Of a DNA stretch of 64,000 bases, positions 38,048 to 50,879 are shown piece by piece. The notes under the pieces were generated by a model. That model did not search any database, had not been told where the DNA came from, and saw only the letters and a list, made by a program, of their open reading frames with translations. The position numbers were made by a program, and so were the translations under genes. Source of the DNA: Burkholderia ambifaria (GTDB taxonomy: Bacteria; Pseudomonadota; Gammaproteobacteria; Burkholderiales; Burkholderiaceae); contig NZ_LKPJ01000005.1 of NCBI RefSeq assembly GCF_001443045.1, forward strand, positions 1 to 64,000, read 5' to 3'. The first letter of the stretch is position 1. Every line of letters begins with the position of its first letter.

Positions 38048-38998
38048 GTGAGCGACCAGTTACAGAAATTCATGTTCAATTCGGCACCCGTGCGCGGCGA
38101 GATCGTGTCGCTGCGCAACACGTGGCAAGAGGTGCTTTCCCGCCGTGACTACCCTGCCCCGGTGCGCACGGTGCTCGGCGAGATGATGGCCGCGTGCGCG
38201 CTGCTGTCCGCGAACCTGAAATTTCACGGCACCCTGATCATGCAGATCTTCGGCGACGGGCCGGTCCAGATGCTGGTCGTCCAGTGCGGCTCGGACCTGT
38301 CGATGCGCGCGACGGCCAAGTTCGCCGGCGACGCGGCGCAGACGATCGGTGACGACACGCGTTTCGCGTCGCTCGTCAACGCGAGCGGCCACGGCCGTTG
38401 CGTGATCACGCTCGACCCGGCCGAGAAGCTGCCGGGCCAGCAGCCGTATCAGGGCATCGTGCCGCTGAATGGCGTCGACGGCCCGCTCGAATCGGTGTCG
38501 CAGGTGCTCGAGCAGTACATGCACCATTCGGAGCAGCTCGACACACGTCTGTGGCTCGCGGCGGATCGCGACCGCGCGGTCGGCATGCTGCTGCAGAAGC
38601 TGCCGGGCGACGGCGGCATCGTGCCGCGCAACGCCGAGACGGACACCGATACCTGGGAGCGCGTCTGCACGCTCGGCGGCACGCTGTCCGCGAAGGAACT
38701 GCTCGAGGTCGAACCGGAGGTCGTGTTCCGCCGGCTCTTCTGGCAGGAAAACGTGCAGCACTTCGAGCCGGCCGGTACGCGCTTCCAGTGCTCGTGCTCG
38801 CGCGAGAAGGTCGGAGCGATGCTGCGCATGCTCGGCCGCGAAGAAGTCGACAGCGTGATCGTCGAGCGCGGTCACGTCGAGATCCACTGCGAGTTCTGCA
38901 ACCAGCGCTACGAGTTCGATCCCGTCGACGTCGCGCAGTTGTTCGCCGCGCCGGAACTCGCGACCGGCATCACGCCGGCGACCGACCTGCGTCACTGA
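38048..38998 (+). CDS. hslO: 33-kDa redox-regulated chaperonin Hsp33
   Basis: Holdase activated by oxidation and unfolding. 316 residues; the chaperone domain opens with KFMFNSAPVRGEIVSLRNTW and the C-terminal redox switch has four zinc-binding Cys: CSCS near residue 243 and CEFCNQRYEF near 277 (CxC and CxxC). The start is the GTG at 38048, with AAGGAAGA just upstream; there is no better ATG before the conserved region. It lies 25 bases after the gamma-carbonic anhydrase gene. Confidence 0.95.
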   Translation: MSDQLQKFMFNSAPVRGEIVSLRNTWQEVLSRRDYPAPVRTVLGEMMAACALLSANLKFHGTLIMQIFGDGPVQMLVVQCGSDLSMRATAKFAGDAAQTIGDDTRFASLVNASGHGRCVITLDPAEKLPGQQPYQGIVPLNGVDGPLESVSQVLEQYMHHSEQLDTRLWLAADRDRAVGMLLQKLPGDGGIVPRNAETDTDTWERVCTLGGTLSAKELLEVEPEVVFRRLFWQENVQHFEPAGTRFQCSCSREKVGAMLRMLGREEVDSVIVERGHVEIHCEFCNQRYEFDPVDVAQLFAAPELATGITPATDLRH

Positions 38999-39138
38999 GC
39001 CCGAGCCGCGCGCCCGTGCCCGCGATGCGGGCGCGGGCGCATAATGACGCACGAGCATCGGACGCGCAGCTCAGGCGCCACAGGCCCGGCCTTCCGTGCA
39101 AGCCGCTTTCCGCCGTCGGCGCGTTGCTGGAGAAACAC

Positions 39139-39498
39139 ATGAATCGCCCGTTCCGCATCCTCGTCCTGACCAGCGTCGCAGCCGGCACGCTGGCCCTCGT
39201 CGGCTGCGCGGTGCAGCCGCCTTCGTCGACGATCCTGAGCCGCCTGCCCGAACCGGGCGCATCGGGCGGCCAGCCGCCCGCGCTGTCGAGCGCGGAGCGC
39301 AAGCGCTACGACGAGATCGACCGGCAGGCGCTGCGCGAGCAGAACGACGCGATGGCGGCCGAGGCCGCCGCGCGCGCGTGGTCGTATTACTCGCCGCCGC
39401 CCGTGACCGTCTACGGCGGCTATTACGGCGGCGGTTGGGGAAACCGGTGGAGCACCGGCATCGGCTATGGCTACGGTTACCCGGGCTGGTGGTGGTGA
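39139..39498 (+). CDS. Small Gly/Tyr-rich lipoprotein
   Basis: 119-residue predicted outer-membrane lipoprotein with no name. The signal ends in LALVGC with the lipidated Cys at residue 23. The middle has a short charged helix (SAERKRYDEIDRQALREQ), and the C-terminus is Gly/Tyr/Trp-rich (YGGYYGGGWGNRW, then YGYGYPGWWW). Start is the ATG at 39139, with GGAG nine bases before it. Ends before a bidirectional terminator. Family known only as hypothetical. Confidence 0.85.
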   Translation: MNRPFRILVLTSVAAGTLALVGCAVQPPSSTILSRLPEPGASGGQPPALSSAERKRYDEIDRQALREQNDAMAAEAAARAWSYYSPPPVTVYGGYYGGGWGNRWSTGIGYGYGYPGWWW

Positions 39499-39543
39499 TG
39501 CTTCACCGCGCCGAACGAATCGATTGAAAACTGACGGGAAATA

Positions 39544-39571
39544 AAAAAGCGCGGTATTTCCCGCGCTTTTT
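39544..39571. terminator. Bidirectional terminator
   Basis: 11-bp stem AAAAAGCGCGG (39544-39554) with CCGCGCTTTTT (39561-39571), 6-nt loop. It serves the plus-strand lipoprotein and the minus-strand ftsB, which ends 21 bases away. Confidence 0.92.
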
Positions 39572-39592
39572 CAATGGTTCGGACTGCCGTGC

Positions 39593-40018
39593 TCAATGAT
39601 GCACGGCCTTGCCCTTCTCGCCGCCGTGATGCCGCGACGGCTTCGCGATCGACTGCGGATTCGGCACGACACGCACGGGCGCCGCGGACACGGCACCGCG
39701 CGTCGACGTGCTCGAAGGCGTGTTGTTCAGCGGCCCGGCCGGCGCATTCGGCGACACGAACTGCACGAATACTTCGCCGTCCTTCACCATGCCCATCTCG
39801 TAGCGCGCACGCTCCTCGATGGCCGCAGTGCCGCTTTGCAGATCCTGCACTTCGCCCGCGATCCGTTCGTTGCGCAGCTTCTCGTCCGTATTCTTCTGCA
39901 GCTGATCGCCGAGTTGCTGGCGCAATTCGTGCACCCGCAACCAGCCGCCGTGTCCCCACCATAGGGGGTACTGAATGAGCGCCAGCAAGGCAATCAGAAC
40001 GACAGTGACAAGCCGCAT
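39593..40018 (-). CDS. ftsB: Cell division protein FtsB
   Basis: Bitopic divisome protein of the FtsQLB complex that triggers septal peptidoglycan synthesis. 141 residues: a single N-terminal helix ([20 protein letters not shown]), the family GGW motif ([15 protein letters not shown]), a coiled coil and the conserved [16 protein letters not shown]. The C-terminal 40 residues are a Ser/Thr/Pro/His-rich tail absent from shorter homologues. Start set at the ATG at 40018; the longer frame to 40063 is not supported. Last gene of pyrG-kdsA-eno-ftsB, 82 bases behind eno. Confidence 0.93.
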   Translation of the reverse strand: MRLVTVVLIALLALIQYPLWWGHGGWLRVHELRQQLGDQLQKNTDEKLRNERIAGEVQDLQSGTAAIEERARYEMGMVKDGEVFVQFVSPNAPAGPLNNTPSSTSTRGAVSAAPVRVVPNPQSIAKPSRHHGGEKGKAVHH

Positions 40019-40100
40019 GTAAGAGACGCAGATATAAGAAGCGCCGCTCCGCGCGACATGCACAGAGCGGCGTCGAGATGACGAACCCGATAGTAGCGCG

Positions 40101-41414
<1,314 letters not shown>

Positions 41415-41490
41415 TCAAACTGCGACGGCACGCGTGCCGAAACTGCTTTCGCTACAGACGCGCGAAGCCGCCGCAAGGTTCATTCGATCT

Positions 41491-44051
<2,561 letters not shown>

Positions 44052-44172
44052 TCAGCAATTGACGCGATGATCCCGCCCTTTCGTGCAGTGCCGCGCCAGC
44101 CGTGCGCGCCCGGGCGAAACGGCCGGCTGGTCGGCGCAACCGCGCATGCGCAACGCGGTCCACCGGGCCGCG

Positions 44173-45018
44173 TCAGGCGCGCTTCGCGAGCGCCACGCTG
44201 TCGCGCGGTACGCCTTCCTCCGCCACCTTCAGCGAGCTCAGCATCCGCTGCAATGCGCGGGCCGTCTCGATAGGCCGCTCCATCGGGAACAGGTGGCTGC
44301 CCTCGAGCCATTCGATTCGCCCGCGCGCCGCGCGGCGCGTCGCCTCGAGCCCGACCTGCCGCACTTCGCGCGAGCGCGTGCCGGCGAGAAAACCAAGTGG
44401 CACCGGCGCGCCGTGCGCGAGCCGCGGGCCGAGCGTGTGCGGCAATGTCCGGTAGATCAGGTATTCGACCTGCCGGTCGAAGGCGAGCGCGCGTTCGCCG
44501 TCGGTGCCCGCCTGCGGAATGCCGTAGTCGATATAGTCGGACAGCATCCGCTCGTCCCAGCGGGCGAACGCCGGTTTCTCGTGGAAGTGCCGCCAGACTT
44601 CGTCGCGGCTCGTCCAGCGTGTGCGCCGGTTGCGCGTCGCGGCCGCCGGCGACAGCCGCTCGTCGAGTCCGGCCCACTGGCTCGCACGCAGCGCGCCGGC
44701 GCGCCACCCCGCGATGATCGGCGAATCGATCATCACCACGCCGCGCACCCATTGCGGCTTTTTCAGCGCGGCCATCAGCGACAGGTAGCCGCCGAGCGAA
44801 TGGCCGACGAGCCAGACCGGGCGCTCGTAGCGGCTGCCGATATCGTCGAGCAGCTGCTCGACGAGATGCGGCCAGTCGCGCGTCACCGGGTAGCGGCGAT
44901 CGTGGCCGATGCGCTCGATGTAGCGTAGTTCGTAGTCGTCTGCCAGCTCGGCGAAGATCGTCCGGTACGTCGAGGCCGGGAAACCGTTCGCATGCGAGAA
45001 GTGGAGGATGTCTTTCAA
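44173..45018 (-). CDS. Alpha/beta hydrolase
   Basis: 281-residue alpha/beta hydrolase of unknown substrate. LHFSHANGFPASTYRTIFAE is the oxyanion-side segment, the nucleophile elbow is WLVGHSLGGYLSLMAALKK (Ser near residue 74), and the C-terminal EGSHLFPMERPIETARAL supplies the His. The start is a TTG at 45018, with AAAGGAG ten bases upstream; no in-frame ATG lies nearby. Directly upstream is the 49-bp tandem repeat array. Monocistronic by context. Confidence 0.87.
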   Translation of the reverse strand: MKDILHFSHANGFPASTYRTIFAELADDYELRYIERIGHDRRYPVTRDWPHLVEQLLDDIGSRYERPVWLVGHSLGGYLSLMAALKKPQWVRGVVMIDSPIIAGWRAGALRASQWAGLDERLSPAAATRNRRTRWTSRDEVWRHFHEKPAFARWDERMLSDYIDYGIPQAGTDGERALAFDRQVEYLIYRTLPHTLGPRLAHGAPVPLGFLAGTRSREVRQVGLEATRRAARGRIEWLEGSHLFPMERPIETARALQRMLSSLKVAEEGVPRDSVALAKRA

Positions 45019-45035
45019 ACGCCGATGTCTCCTTT

Positions 45036-45280
45036 GTCGACCGGAGTTAGCGCTTTAGCGCTTACTCCGGTCCCATGCTTCGCGGTCGACCGGAGTTAGC
45101 GCTTTAGCACTTACCCCCGGCCCATGCTTCGCGGTCGACCGAAGTTGGTGCTTTGGCACTTACCCCCGTCCCATGCTTCGCGGTCGACCGAAGTTGGTGC
45201 TTTGGCACTTACCCCCGTCCCATGCTTCGTGGTCGACCGAAGCTGCTGCCCCAGCACTTACTCCAGTCCTTTTCCTGACG
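45036..45280. repeat. Five 49-bp palindromic tandem repeats
   Basis: Five head-to-tail 49-bp units begin at 45036, 45085, 45134, 45183 and 45232, each starting GTCGACCG. Units 1-4 share the end CCCATGCTTCG; unit 5 is diverged. Units 3 and 4 differ at one base. Each unit folds into a hairpin: in unit 1 positions 4-18 pair with 23-37 with one T-T mismatch, including CCGGAGT with ACTCCGG and AGCGC with GCGCT. The array fills the 278-base gap between the comEC stop and the alpha/beta hydrolase start. No gene is supported within it, although one plus-strand frame stays open through the copies. Confidence 0.95.
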
Positions 45281-45296
45281 TGTGCAGTCGCGCCGA

Positions 45297-47789
45297 TCAC
45301 CGGCCCATCCAGTACCGTCGCTGCGCATCGCGATAGCGCTCGAACGCGAAGCCGCCGTCTGCCGGCGCGACGTCGAACCGCACGGCCCCGTCGCGATCGG
45401 TGCGCGGCAGCGGAATCCCGCGCGCGTCATAGCGTGCAAGGACCGTCCGGTGAGGATGCCCGAAACGATTGCGATAGCCTACAGGAAATACCGCGACGCG
45501 CGGCTCGACCGAATCGAGGAAAGGCTCGACCGACGACGTACGGCTGCCATGATGCGGTACGACGAGGATCTGCGCGGCCAGTGCGTCGCGCGCGTCGGAC
45601 ACCAACCGGCGCTCGGCACGCGCCTCGATGTCCCCCGTCAGCAGCGCCGACGTGCCGCCCGCGTCAATGCGCAGCACACACGACTGTTCGTTCGACGGGC
45701 CGGCACCCGCAGCGCGCGGCGGCCACAGCATCGTGAAGACGACACCGTCCCAGGCCCATCGCTGCCCGGCCGCACAAGGCAGCCGATCGCCCACGCCGGC
45801 TGCCTGTGCGTCGCGCCACAGCCGGTGCCGCGGCGCAATGCCGGCGAGCAGCTGGCGGACCTCGGCGGCCGCATAGACGGCCGCCGCGCCCCCCGCGTGA
45901 TCGGCGTCCGCATGGCTGAGCACGAGCGAATCGACGATCCGGATTCCGCGTGCCCGCAATGCCGGCGCGACGATCCGCGCACCGGCATGGGTCGACTCCG
46001 CTCCCGGCCCCGCATCGAACAGCAAGGTCCGGCGCGCGGTCTCCACCAGCACCGACGCGCCCTGCCCGACGTCGAGCACGGTCAGCCGGAAGCCACCCGG
46101 CGGCGGCGCATCGGGCGCCGGCGCGACTAGCGGCAGCCAGGTCATCGGCGCCGCCCAGCGCAGCGGCCAGCCGCGCGGCATCAATGCCCACACGACACCC
46201 ACGCACGCAAGCGCCAGCACCGGCCAGTCCGGCATGCGCAGCCAGAATACGCCGGCCGGCCAGTCGGCAAGGTGCCGGAGCAGCACCATCATCGGTTCGA
46301 GCGCCGCATGCGCGAGCCGGAATGCATACGCGTCCAGCGGCGCGGGCAACCCGATACCGGCGAGCACGATCGGCGTCACGACGGAGCTGACCCACGGAAT
46401 CGCAAACGCGTTGCCGAGCGGGCCCGATACCGAGATCTGCGCGAACCACGCGGCCGTCAGCGGCGCGAGGCCGATCGTCACCGCGTACTGCACGCGCGTC
46501 GCCTCCGCGATACGGCGCCCGGCACGCGTGCACCATGCACGCAGCCGACGCCGGCGGTCGACCGCGGCAGCATCATCCGGCGCATTGTCGTCGCCGCCGT
46601 CGAATTCGCGCACCGCGCGCCAGCCCGCCACGACCATCAGGATCACGGCGACCGCCCCGAACGACAGCCAGAACCCGGCCGACAGCACCGCCCACGGATC
46701 GGTCAGCAGCACGCCGCCGAGCGCCGCGCACAACACCGCGGACGTCGGCACGCTGCGTCCGGCCAGATAGGCCGCCGCGCCGCCCGCGATCATCCACCAC
46801 GCGCGCTGCGCCGGCACGTTGAAGCCGGCAAGCGCCGCATAACCGGCGGCGGCCGTCAGCGCCGCCAGGGAAGCCACGTACGGCGCCGGCATCACGAGCG
46901 CCGCGGCACGTCCGCGCCAGCGCAGGCGCCGCCAGACCATCGACACCATCCCGCCGGCGATCGCGCCGACGAGCCCGACGTGCAGGCCCGAAATCGCAAC
47001 CAGATGGCTCGTGCCCGTATTGCGCAGCACGCGCCAGTCGTCGTCGCCGATGTCGGATTGATCGCCGACCGCGAGCGCGGTCACGATGCCGCGATGGCTT
47101 GCGCCGCTGCCGAGCGCGTCGCCGATACGCATGCGCAGCGCGTCCCGCAGCCGATCGATCGACGCGCGCCACCCCGCTGCGCGTGCGTCGAGCAATTCCG
47201 CCCGCTCGGGCGCGACGACATAGCCGATCGCACGAATGCCTGCGGCAAGCCACGCCGCCTCGCTGTCGCGCACGCCGGGATTCGCCTCGGCATGCGCTCG
47301 CTTCAGCCGCACGACGAGACGCCAGCGCTGCGCGGCGCGCAAATCGGGAATCGCATCGCGTGCGACGGGCGCGCGGTACGTGCGCCATGACAGCCGGATC
47401 ACCGGCGGGAAACGGGCGAGCCTGGCGTCGTTCGATTCGACGGCAAACAACAGTCGCGCGCCGGTGTCGTCGATCACCGGCAACCCGCGGATCACACCCG
47501 TGACGACGATGTCGCGCCCTTCCCACTCGACGGGCAGGCTGTCGCGAAGCCGCCATTCGGCGCGCGCGGCCGCGTAGCCGAATCCAATCGCACCGGCGGC
47601 GCTTGCGCACAGCAGCCAACGGAACGCGACGATCGCGCGGGTTCGACGGCGCCGTGCGCACCATGCGAGCAGCGCGCCGCAACCGGCCACCACGGCCGCC
47701 TCGCCTGTCCAGACGCCCGCGCCCGGCAACGCCGCCTGCCGCTGCAGCACGACGACGCCGAGCGCGAACGCGATCCACCACACGCGCAT
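45297..47789 (-). CDS. comEC: ComEC/Rec2-family DNA uptake protein
   Basis: Inner-membrane channel for single-stranded DNA in natural transformation. 830 residues: an N-terminal DUF4131 segment, the competence domain with GDQSDIGDDDWRVLRNTGTS, HLVAISGLHVGLVGA and several membrane helices (about 20-560), and a C-terminal MBL domain with LTVLDVGQGASVLVE, LSHADADHAGGA and LVVPHHGSRTSS. Start set at the ATG at 47789. Whether the strain is competent is unknown. It lies 57 bases after tatD. Confidence 0.95.
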   Translation of the reverse strand: MRVWWIAFALGVVVLQRQAALPGAGVWTGEAAVVAGCGALLAWCARRRRTRAIVAFRWLLCASAAGAIGFGYAAARAEWRLRDSLPVEWEGRDIVVTGVIRGLPVIDDTGARLLFAVESNDARLARFPPVIRLSWRTYRAPVARDAIPDLRAAQRWRLVVRLKRAHAEANPGVRDSEAAWLAAGIRAIGYVVAPERAELLDARAAGWRASIDRLRDALRMRIGDALGSGASHRGIVTALAVGDQSDIGDDDWRVLRNTGTSHLVAISGLHVGLVGAIAGGMVSMVWRRLRWRGRAAALVMPAPYVASLAALTAAAGYAALAGFNVPAQRAWWMIAGGAAAYLAGRSVPTSAVLCAALGGVLLTDPWAVLSAGFWLSFGAVAVILMVVAGWRAVREFDGGDDNAPDDAAAVDRRRRLRAWCTRAGRRIAEATRVQYAVTIGLAPLTAAWFAQISVSGPLGNAFAIPWVSSVVTPIVLAGIGLPAPLDAYAFRLAHAALEPMMVLLRHLADWPAGVFWLRMPDWPVLALACVGVVWALMPRGWPLRWAAPMTWLPLVAPAPDAPPPGGFRLTVLDVGQGASVLVETARRTLLFDAGPGAESTHAGARIVAPALRARGIRIVDSLVLSHADADHAGGAAAVYAAAEVRQLLAGIAPRHRLWRDAQAAGVGDRLPCAAGQRWAWDGVVFTMLWPPRAAGAGPSNEQSCVLRIDAGGTSALLTGDIEARAERRLVSDARDALAAQILVVPHHGSRTSSVEPFLDSVEPRVAVFPVGYRNRFGHPHRTVLARYDARGIPLPRTDRDGAVRFDVAPADGGFAFERYRDAQRRYWMGR

Positions 47790-47846
47790 CGCGCCTCCTC
47801 GTCGACCTGGCGCCGCCGTTCTCGAGACGACGCCTTCCGGCAACGA

Positions 47847-48635
47847 TTATGCGGACGAAAGTGCGAGACGCGGCAGCGCGGCGAGCGCGTTAGCTGTTGT
47901 GGATAGGGACAGCGCGTGCGCGTCGGTCCCGCGCAGCTCGGCGAGCACCTCGCCGATGCGCGGCACCTGGTCGGGCGCGTTGCGGGATTTGTACGCCCAC
48001 TCGGGTGCGATGTCTGGCGCGTCCGTCTCGACGACGATCGCGTCGAGCGGCAACTGCGCGGCGAGCCGGCGAATCTGCAGCGCGCGTCCGAACGTCACGT
48101 TGCCGCCGAAACCGAGATGCAGCCCTTGTGCGAGATAGGCGTCGGCCTGCTGGAAACTGCCGTTGAACGCATGTGCGATACCGCGCCGCACGCCGAAGCG
48201 GCGCAGCCCGGCCAGCACACGGTCCTGCGACTTGCGCACGTGGCACAGCACCGGCAGGTCGAATTCGCGCGCGAGCCTGAGCTGCCCCTGATAGAAGAAC
48301 TGCTGCCGGTCTTCGTCGAGCCCCGGCACGAAGTAGTCAAGACCGATCTCGCCGATCGCGACGAAGCGCGGATCGTCGAGACTCGCCTCGATCTCCATGC
48401 GCAGCCGGTCGAGATCCTCGTCGCGCGCTCGCGGCGTAAACATCGGATGGATGCCGAGCGCATAGACCGCGCCCGGCGTGCGCTGCGCCAGTTCGCGCAC
48501 CGTCGTGAAATTGTCGTGCCCGACGCTCGGGATCACGATGCGCGACACGCCGGCCGCGCGCGCCGCCTGTGCGACCACGTCGCGATCGGCGTCGAATTCG
48601 GCGGCATCGAGATGGCAATGCGTATCGATCCACAT
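47847..48635 (-). CDS. tatD: TatD-family metal-dependent deoxyribonuclease
   Basis: TatD/YcfH-type TIM-barrel nuclease of 262 residues. Motifs: WIDTHCHLDAAEFDADRD (HxH), AIGEIGLDYF with the metal Glu near 92, LPVLCHVRKSQDRVL, GIAHAFNGSFQQA and VVETDAPDIAPEW near 204. Start is the ATG at 48635. Together with comEC downstream and the Lol genes upstream it forms a minus-strand group (65 bases to lolD). Confidence 0.93.
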   Translation of the reverse strand: MWIDTHCHLDAAEFDADRDVVAQAARAAGVSRIVIPSVGHDNFTTVRELAQRTPGAVYALGIHPMFTPRARDEDLDRLRMEIEASLDDPRFVAIGEIGLDYFVPGLDEDRQQFFYQGQLRLAREFDLPVLCHVRKSQDRVLAGLRRFGVRRGIAHAFNGSFQQADAYLAQGLHLGFGGNVTFGRALQIRRLAAQLPLDAIVVETDAPDIAPEWAYKSRNAPDQVPRIGEVLAELRGTDAHALSLSTTANALAALPRLALSSA

Positions 48636-48700
48636 GGTGGCTTCCTGCGCCTTCGCCGCGGCGCCGAGGTTCACCCGGCAGCGCGGCGCAAGGCCTTCGT

Positions 48701-49459
48701 TCACACCGGCAGCACCGGCTCCTCGTGCAGCACGCCGTCGCGCAGACGCATGATGCGGTCGCAGCGCGCGGCGAGCTCGGGATCGTGCGTGACGATCACG
48801 AAGCTCGTTTCGAGCGTCTCGGACAATTCGAGCATCAGGTTGAACACAGTATCGGCCGTCGTGCCGTCGAGGTTGCCGGTCGGCTCGTCCGCGAGCACGC
48901 AGGCCGGCTTCGTCACGAGCGCGCGCGCGATCGCGACGCGCTGCCGCTCGCCGCCCGACAGCTCGCCCGGCCGGTGCTTCGCACGCGGGCCGAGACCGAC
49001 ACGCTCGAGCATCGCCTGCGCCTGCTTGCGCGCGTCCTCGGCCGTCATCCGGCGAATGCGCAGCGGCATCGCGACGTTATCGAGCGCGGTGAATTCCGGC
49101 AGCAGGTGATGGAACTGGTAGACGAAACCGAGCGCGCGGTTGCGCAGGTCGTTGCGCTCGCGCTCGCCGAGCTGCGTAAACGGCTTGCCGAGCAGCGACA
49201 CTTCGCCCGCGCTCGGTTCGTCGAGGCCGCCCAGCACGTGCAGCAGCGTGCTCTTGCCGGAGCCCGACGCGCCGACGACCGCGAGCTTCTCGCCGCGTCG
49301 CACCGTCAGCTCGGTGTTGTTGAGCACCTGCACGTTGAAGCCGCCCTGCACGAACGCCTTCGTGATCCCGCGCGCCTGAAGCACGTATTCCTGCATACCT
49401 GCCGAATCCTGTCTGATGGGTTGTCGTGAATCCGCGAATGCGGCCGCGCGATCATTCAT
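48701..49459 (-). CDS. lolD: Lipoprotein-releasing ABC transporter ATPase LolD
   Basis: ATPase of the LolCDE complex that extracts outer-membrane lipoproteins from the inner membrane. 252 residues: Walker [20 protein letters not shown]-loop [11 protein letters not shown], signature [15 protein letters not shown], Walker [13 protein letters not shown] and the switch His in VTHD. Start given at 49459, overlapping the lolC end by 8 bases; an internal ATG at 49396 ([10 protein letters not shown]) is a real alternative, since the ABC domain begins there. Confidence 0.95.
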   Translation of the reverse strand: MNDRAAAFADSRQPIRQDSAGMQEYVLQARGITKAFVQGGFNVQVLNNTELTVRRGEKLAVVGASGSGKSTLLHVLGGLDEPSAGEVSLLGKPFTQLGERERNDLRNRALGFVYQFHHLLPEFTALDNVAMPLRIRRMTAEDARKQAQAMLERVGLGPRAKHRPGELSGGERQRVAIARALVTKPACVLADEPTGNLDGTTADTVFNLMLELSETLETSFVIVTHDPELAARCDRIMRLRDGVLHEEPVLPV

Positions 49460-50705
49460 AGCGAAGCGCCTCCGCCGGCTTCACCTTCGCGCCGCGCCAG
49501 CTCGGATAAAGCGTCGCGACGGCCGACAGCACGAACGCGATCAGACCGATCTTGATGACGTCGCCCGCGACGAGTTCGGACGGCAACTCGCTGATGAAGT
49601 ACACCGACGGCGGCAGGAACTGCACGCCGAACAGATGCTCGATCATCGGGATCAGCCACGGAATGCTCCACGCGATCAGGCAGCCGAGCGCGACGCCCGA
49701 TGCGGTGCCAACGAAACCGATCGTCACGCCCTGCACGACGAAGATCTTCATGATCGAACCCGGTTGCGCGCCGAGCGTGCGCAGGATCGCGATGTCGGCC
49801 TGCTTGTTGGTCACCGTCATCACGAGCGACGACACGAGGTTGAACGCGGCGACCGCGATGATCAGCGTGAGAATGATGAACATCATCCGCTTCTCGATCT
49901 GCACGGCCGAGAACCACGTCTTGTTCTGCTGGGTCCAGTCGCGGATGTACAGGCTGCCCGACAGCGTATGCGACAACTCGAGCGCGACCTGCGGCGCCTT
50001 CTGCATGTCGGTGAGCCGCAGCCGCACGCCGGTCGGCGCGGACATCCGGAACAGCGCCTCCGCATCGCGGATGTCGATCATCGCGAGCGTGCTGTCGTAT
50101 TCGTAGTGGCCCGACTCGAACACGCCGACGACCGTGAATTGCTTGAGCCGCGGCATCATCCCGGCCGGCGTGATCGTGCCTTCGGGCGCGACGAGCGTGA
50201 TCTTGTCGCCGACCGTCACGCCGAGGTTGCCGGCGAGCGCATCGCCGAGCACGATGCCGAACTGGCCGGGCACGAGCGCGGACAGTTGACCCGCCTTCAT
50301 GTCCTTGCCGATGTCCGACACCTGCGGCTCGAGCGACGGCTCGACGCCGCGCAGCATCACGCCGCTCACCGCGTCCTGGCGCGTGAGCAGCGCCTGCGCC
50401 TCGACATACGGCGCCGCGCCGATCACCGACGGGTTGCGGCGCGCTTCCTGCGCGGTCAGTTGCCAGTTCGGCATCGAGCCGGTCGGGGAGAACACCTCGA
50501 CGTGCGCAAGCACCGACAGCATGCGGTCGCGCACTTCCTTCTGGAAGCCGTTCATCACGGACAGCACGACGATCAGCGCCGCGACGCCGAGCGCGATCCC
50601 GAGCATCGACACGAGCGCGATGAAGGAAATGAAGCCGTTGCCGGTCGTGCGTTTGCCGGCGCGCGTATAGCGCCAGCCGATCTGCCATTCGTACGGAAGT
50701 TTCAA
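49452..50705 (-). CDS. lolC: Lipoprotein-releasing ABC transporter permease LolC/E
   Basis: Permease of the lipoprotein-sorting transporter. 417 residues: N-terminal helix region after [18 protein letters not shown], a large periplasmic domain (about 50-270) and three C-terminal helices with [18 protein letters not shown]-like coupling ([18 protein letters not shown]). Only one permease gene is present, as in bacteria with a LolF-type complex. The start is a TTG at 50705, five bases after AAAGGA; no in-frame ATG precedes the conserved start. Confidence 0.95.
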   Translation of the reverse strand: MKLPYEWQIGWRYTRAGKRTTGNGFISFIALVSMLGIALGVAALIVVLSVMNGFQKEVRDRMLSVLAHVEVFSPTGSMPNWQLTAQEARRNPSVIGAAPYVEAQALLTRQDAVSGVMLRGVEPSLEPQVSDIGKDMKAGQLSALVPGQFGIVLGDALAGNLGVTVGDKITLVAPEGTITPAGMMPRLKQFTVVGVFESGHYEYDSTLAMIDIRDAEALFRMSAPTGVRLRLTDMQKAPQVALELSHTLSGSLYIRDWTQQNKTWFSAVQIEKRMMFIILTLIIAVAAFNLVSSLVMTVTNKQADIAILRTLGAQPGSIMKIFVVQGVTIGFVGTASGVALGCLIAWSIPWLIPMIEHLFGVQFLPPSVYFISELPSELVAGDVIKIGLIAFVLSAVATLYPSWRGAKVKPAEALRYE

Positions 50706-50879
50706 GCGAATCCTTTCTGCTGGTTACGGCGGGGATGGCGGCCCGCGCCCGGCGCGCCGTCCGGCGGCGGCCGCCCGCCCGGGCGCGGCCGAAAAAACGG
50801 TCGCCGGACGCAATCGGGCCCGATCGAGCCGTCAGCCGGCCCGATCACGCGCGCAGTTTGCCATACAATGCGCACCATC

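Noticed and set aside
45036-45280. CRISPR array
   Set aside because: The 49-bp units follow each other directly with no unique spacers and no cas genes are near.
45124-45736. Repeat-encoded proteins on the plus strand (MLRGRPKLVLWHLPPSHAS type)
   Set aside because: The open frame comes from the 49-bp repeat and runs antisense into comEC; no ribosome binding site and no plausible domain.
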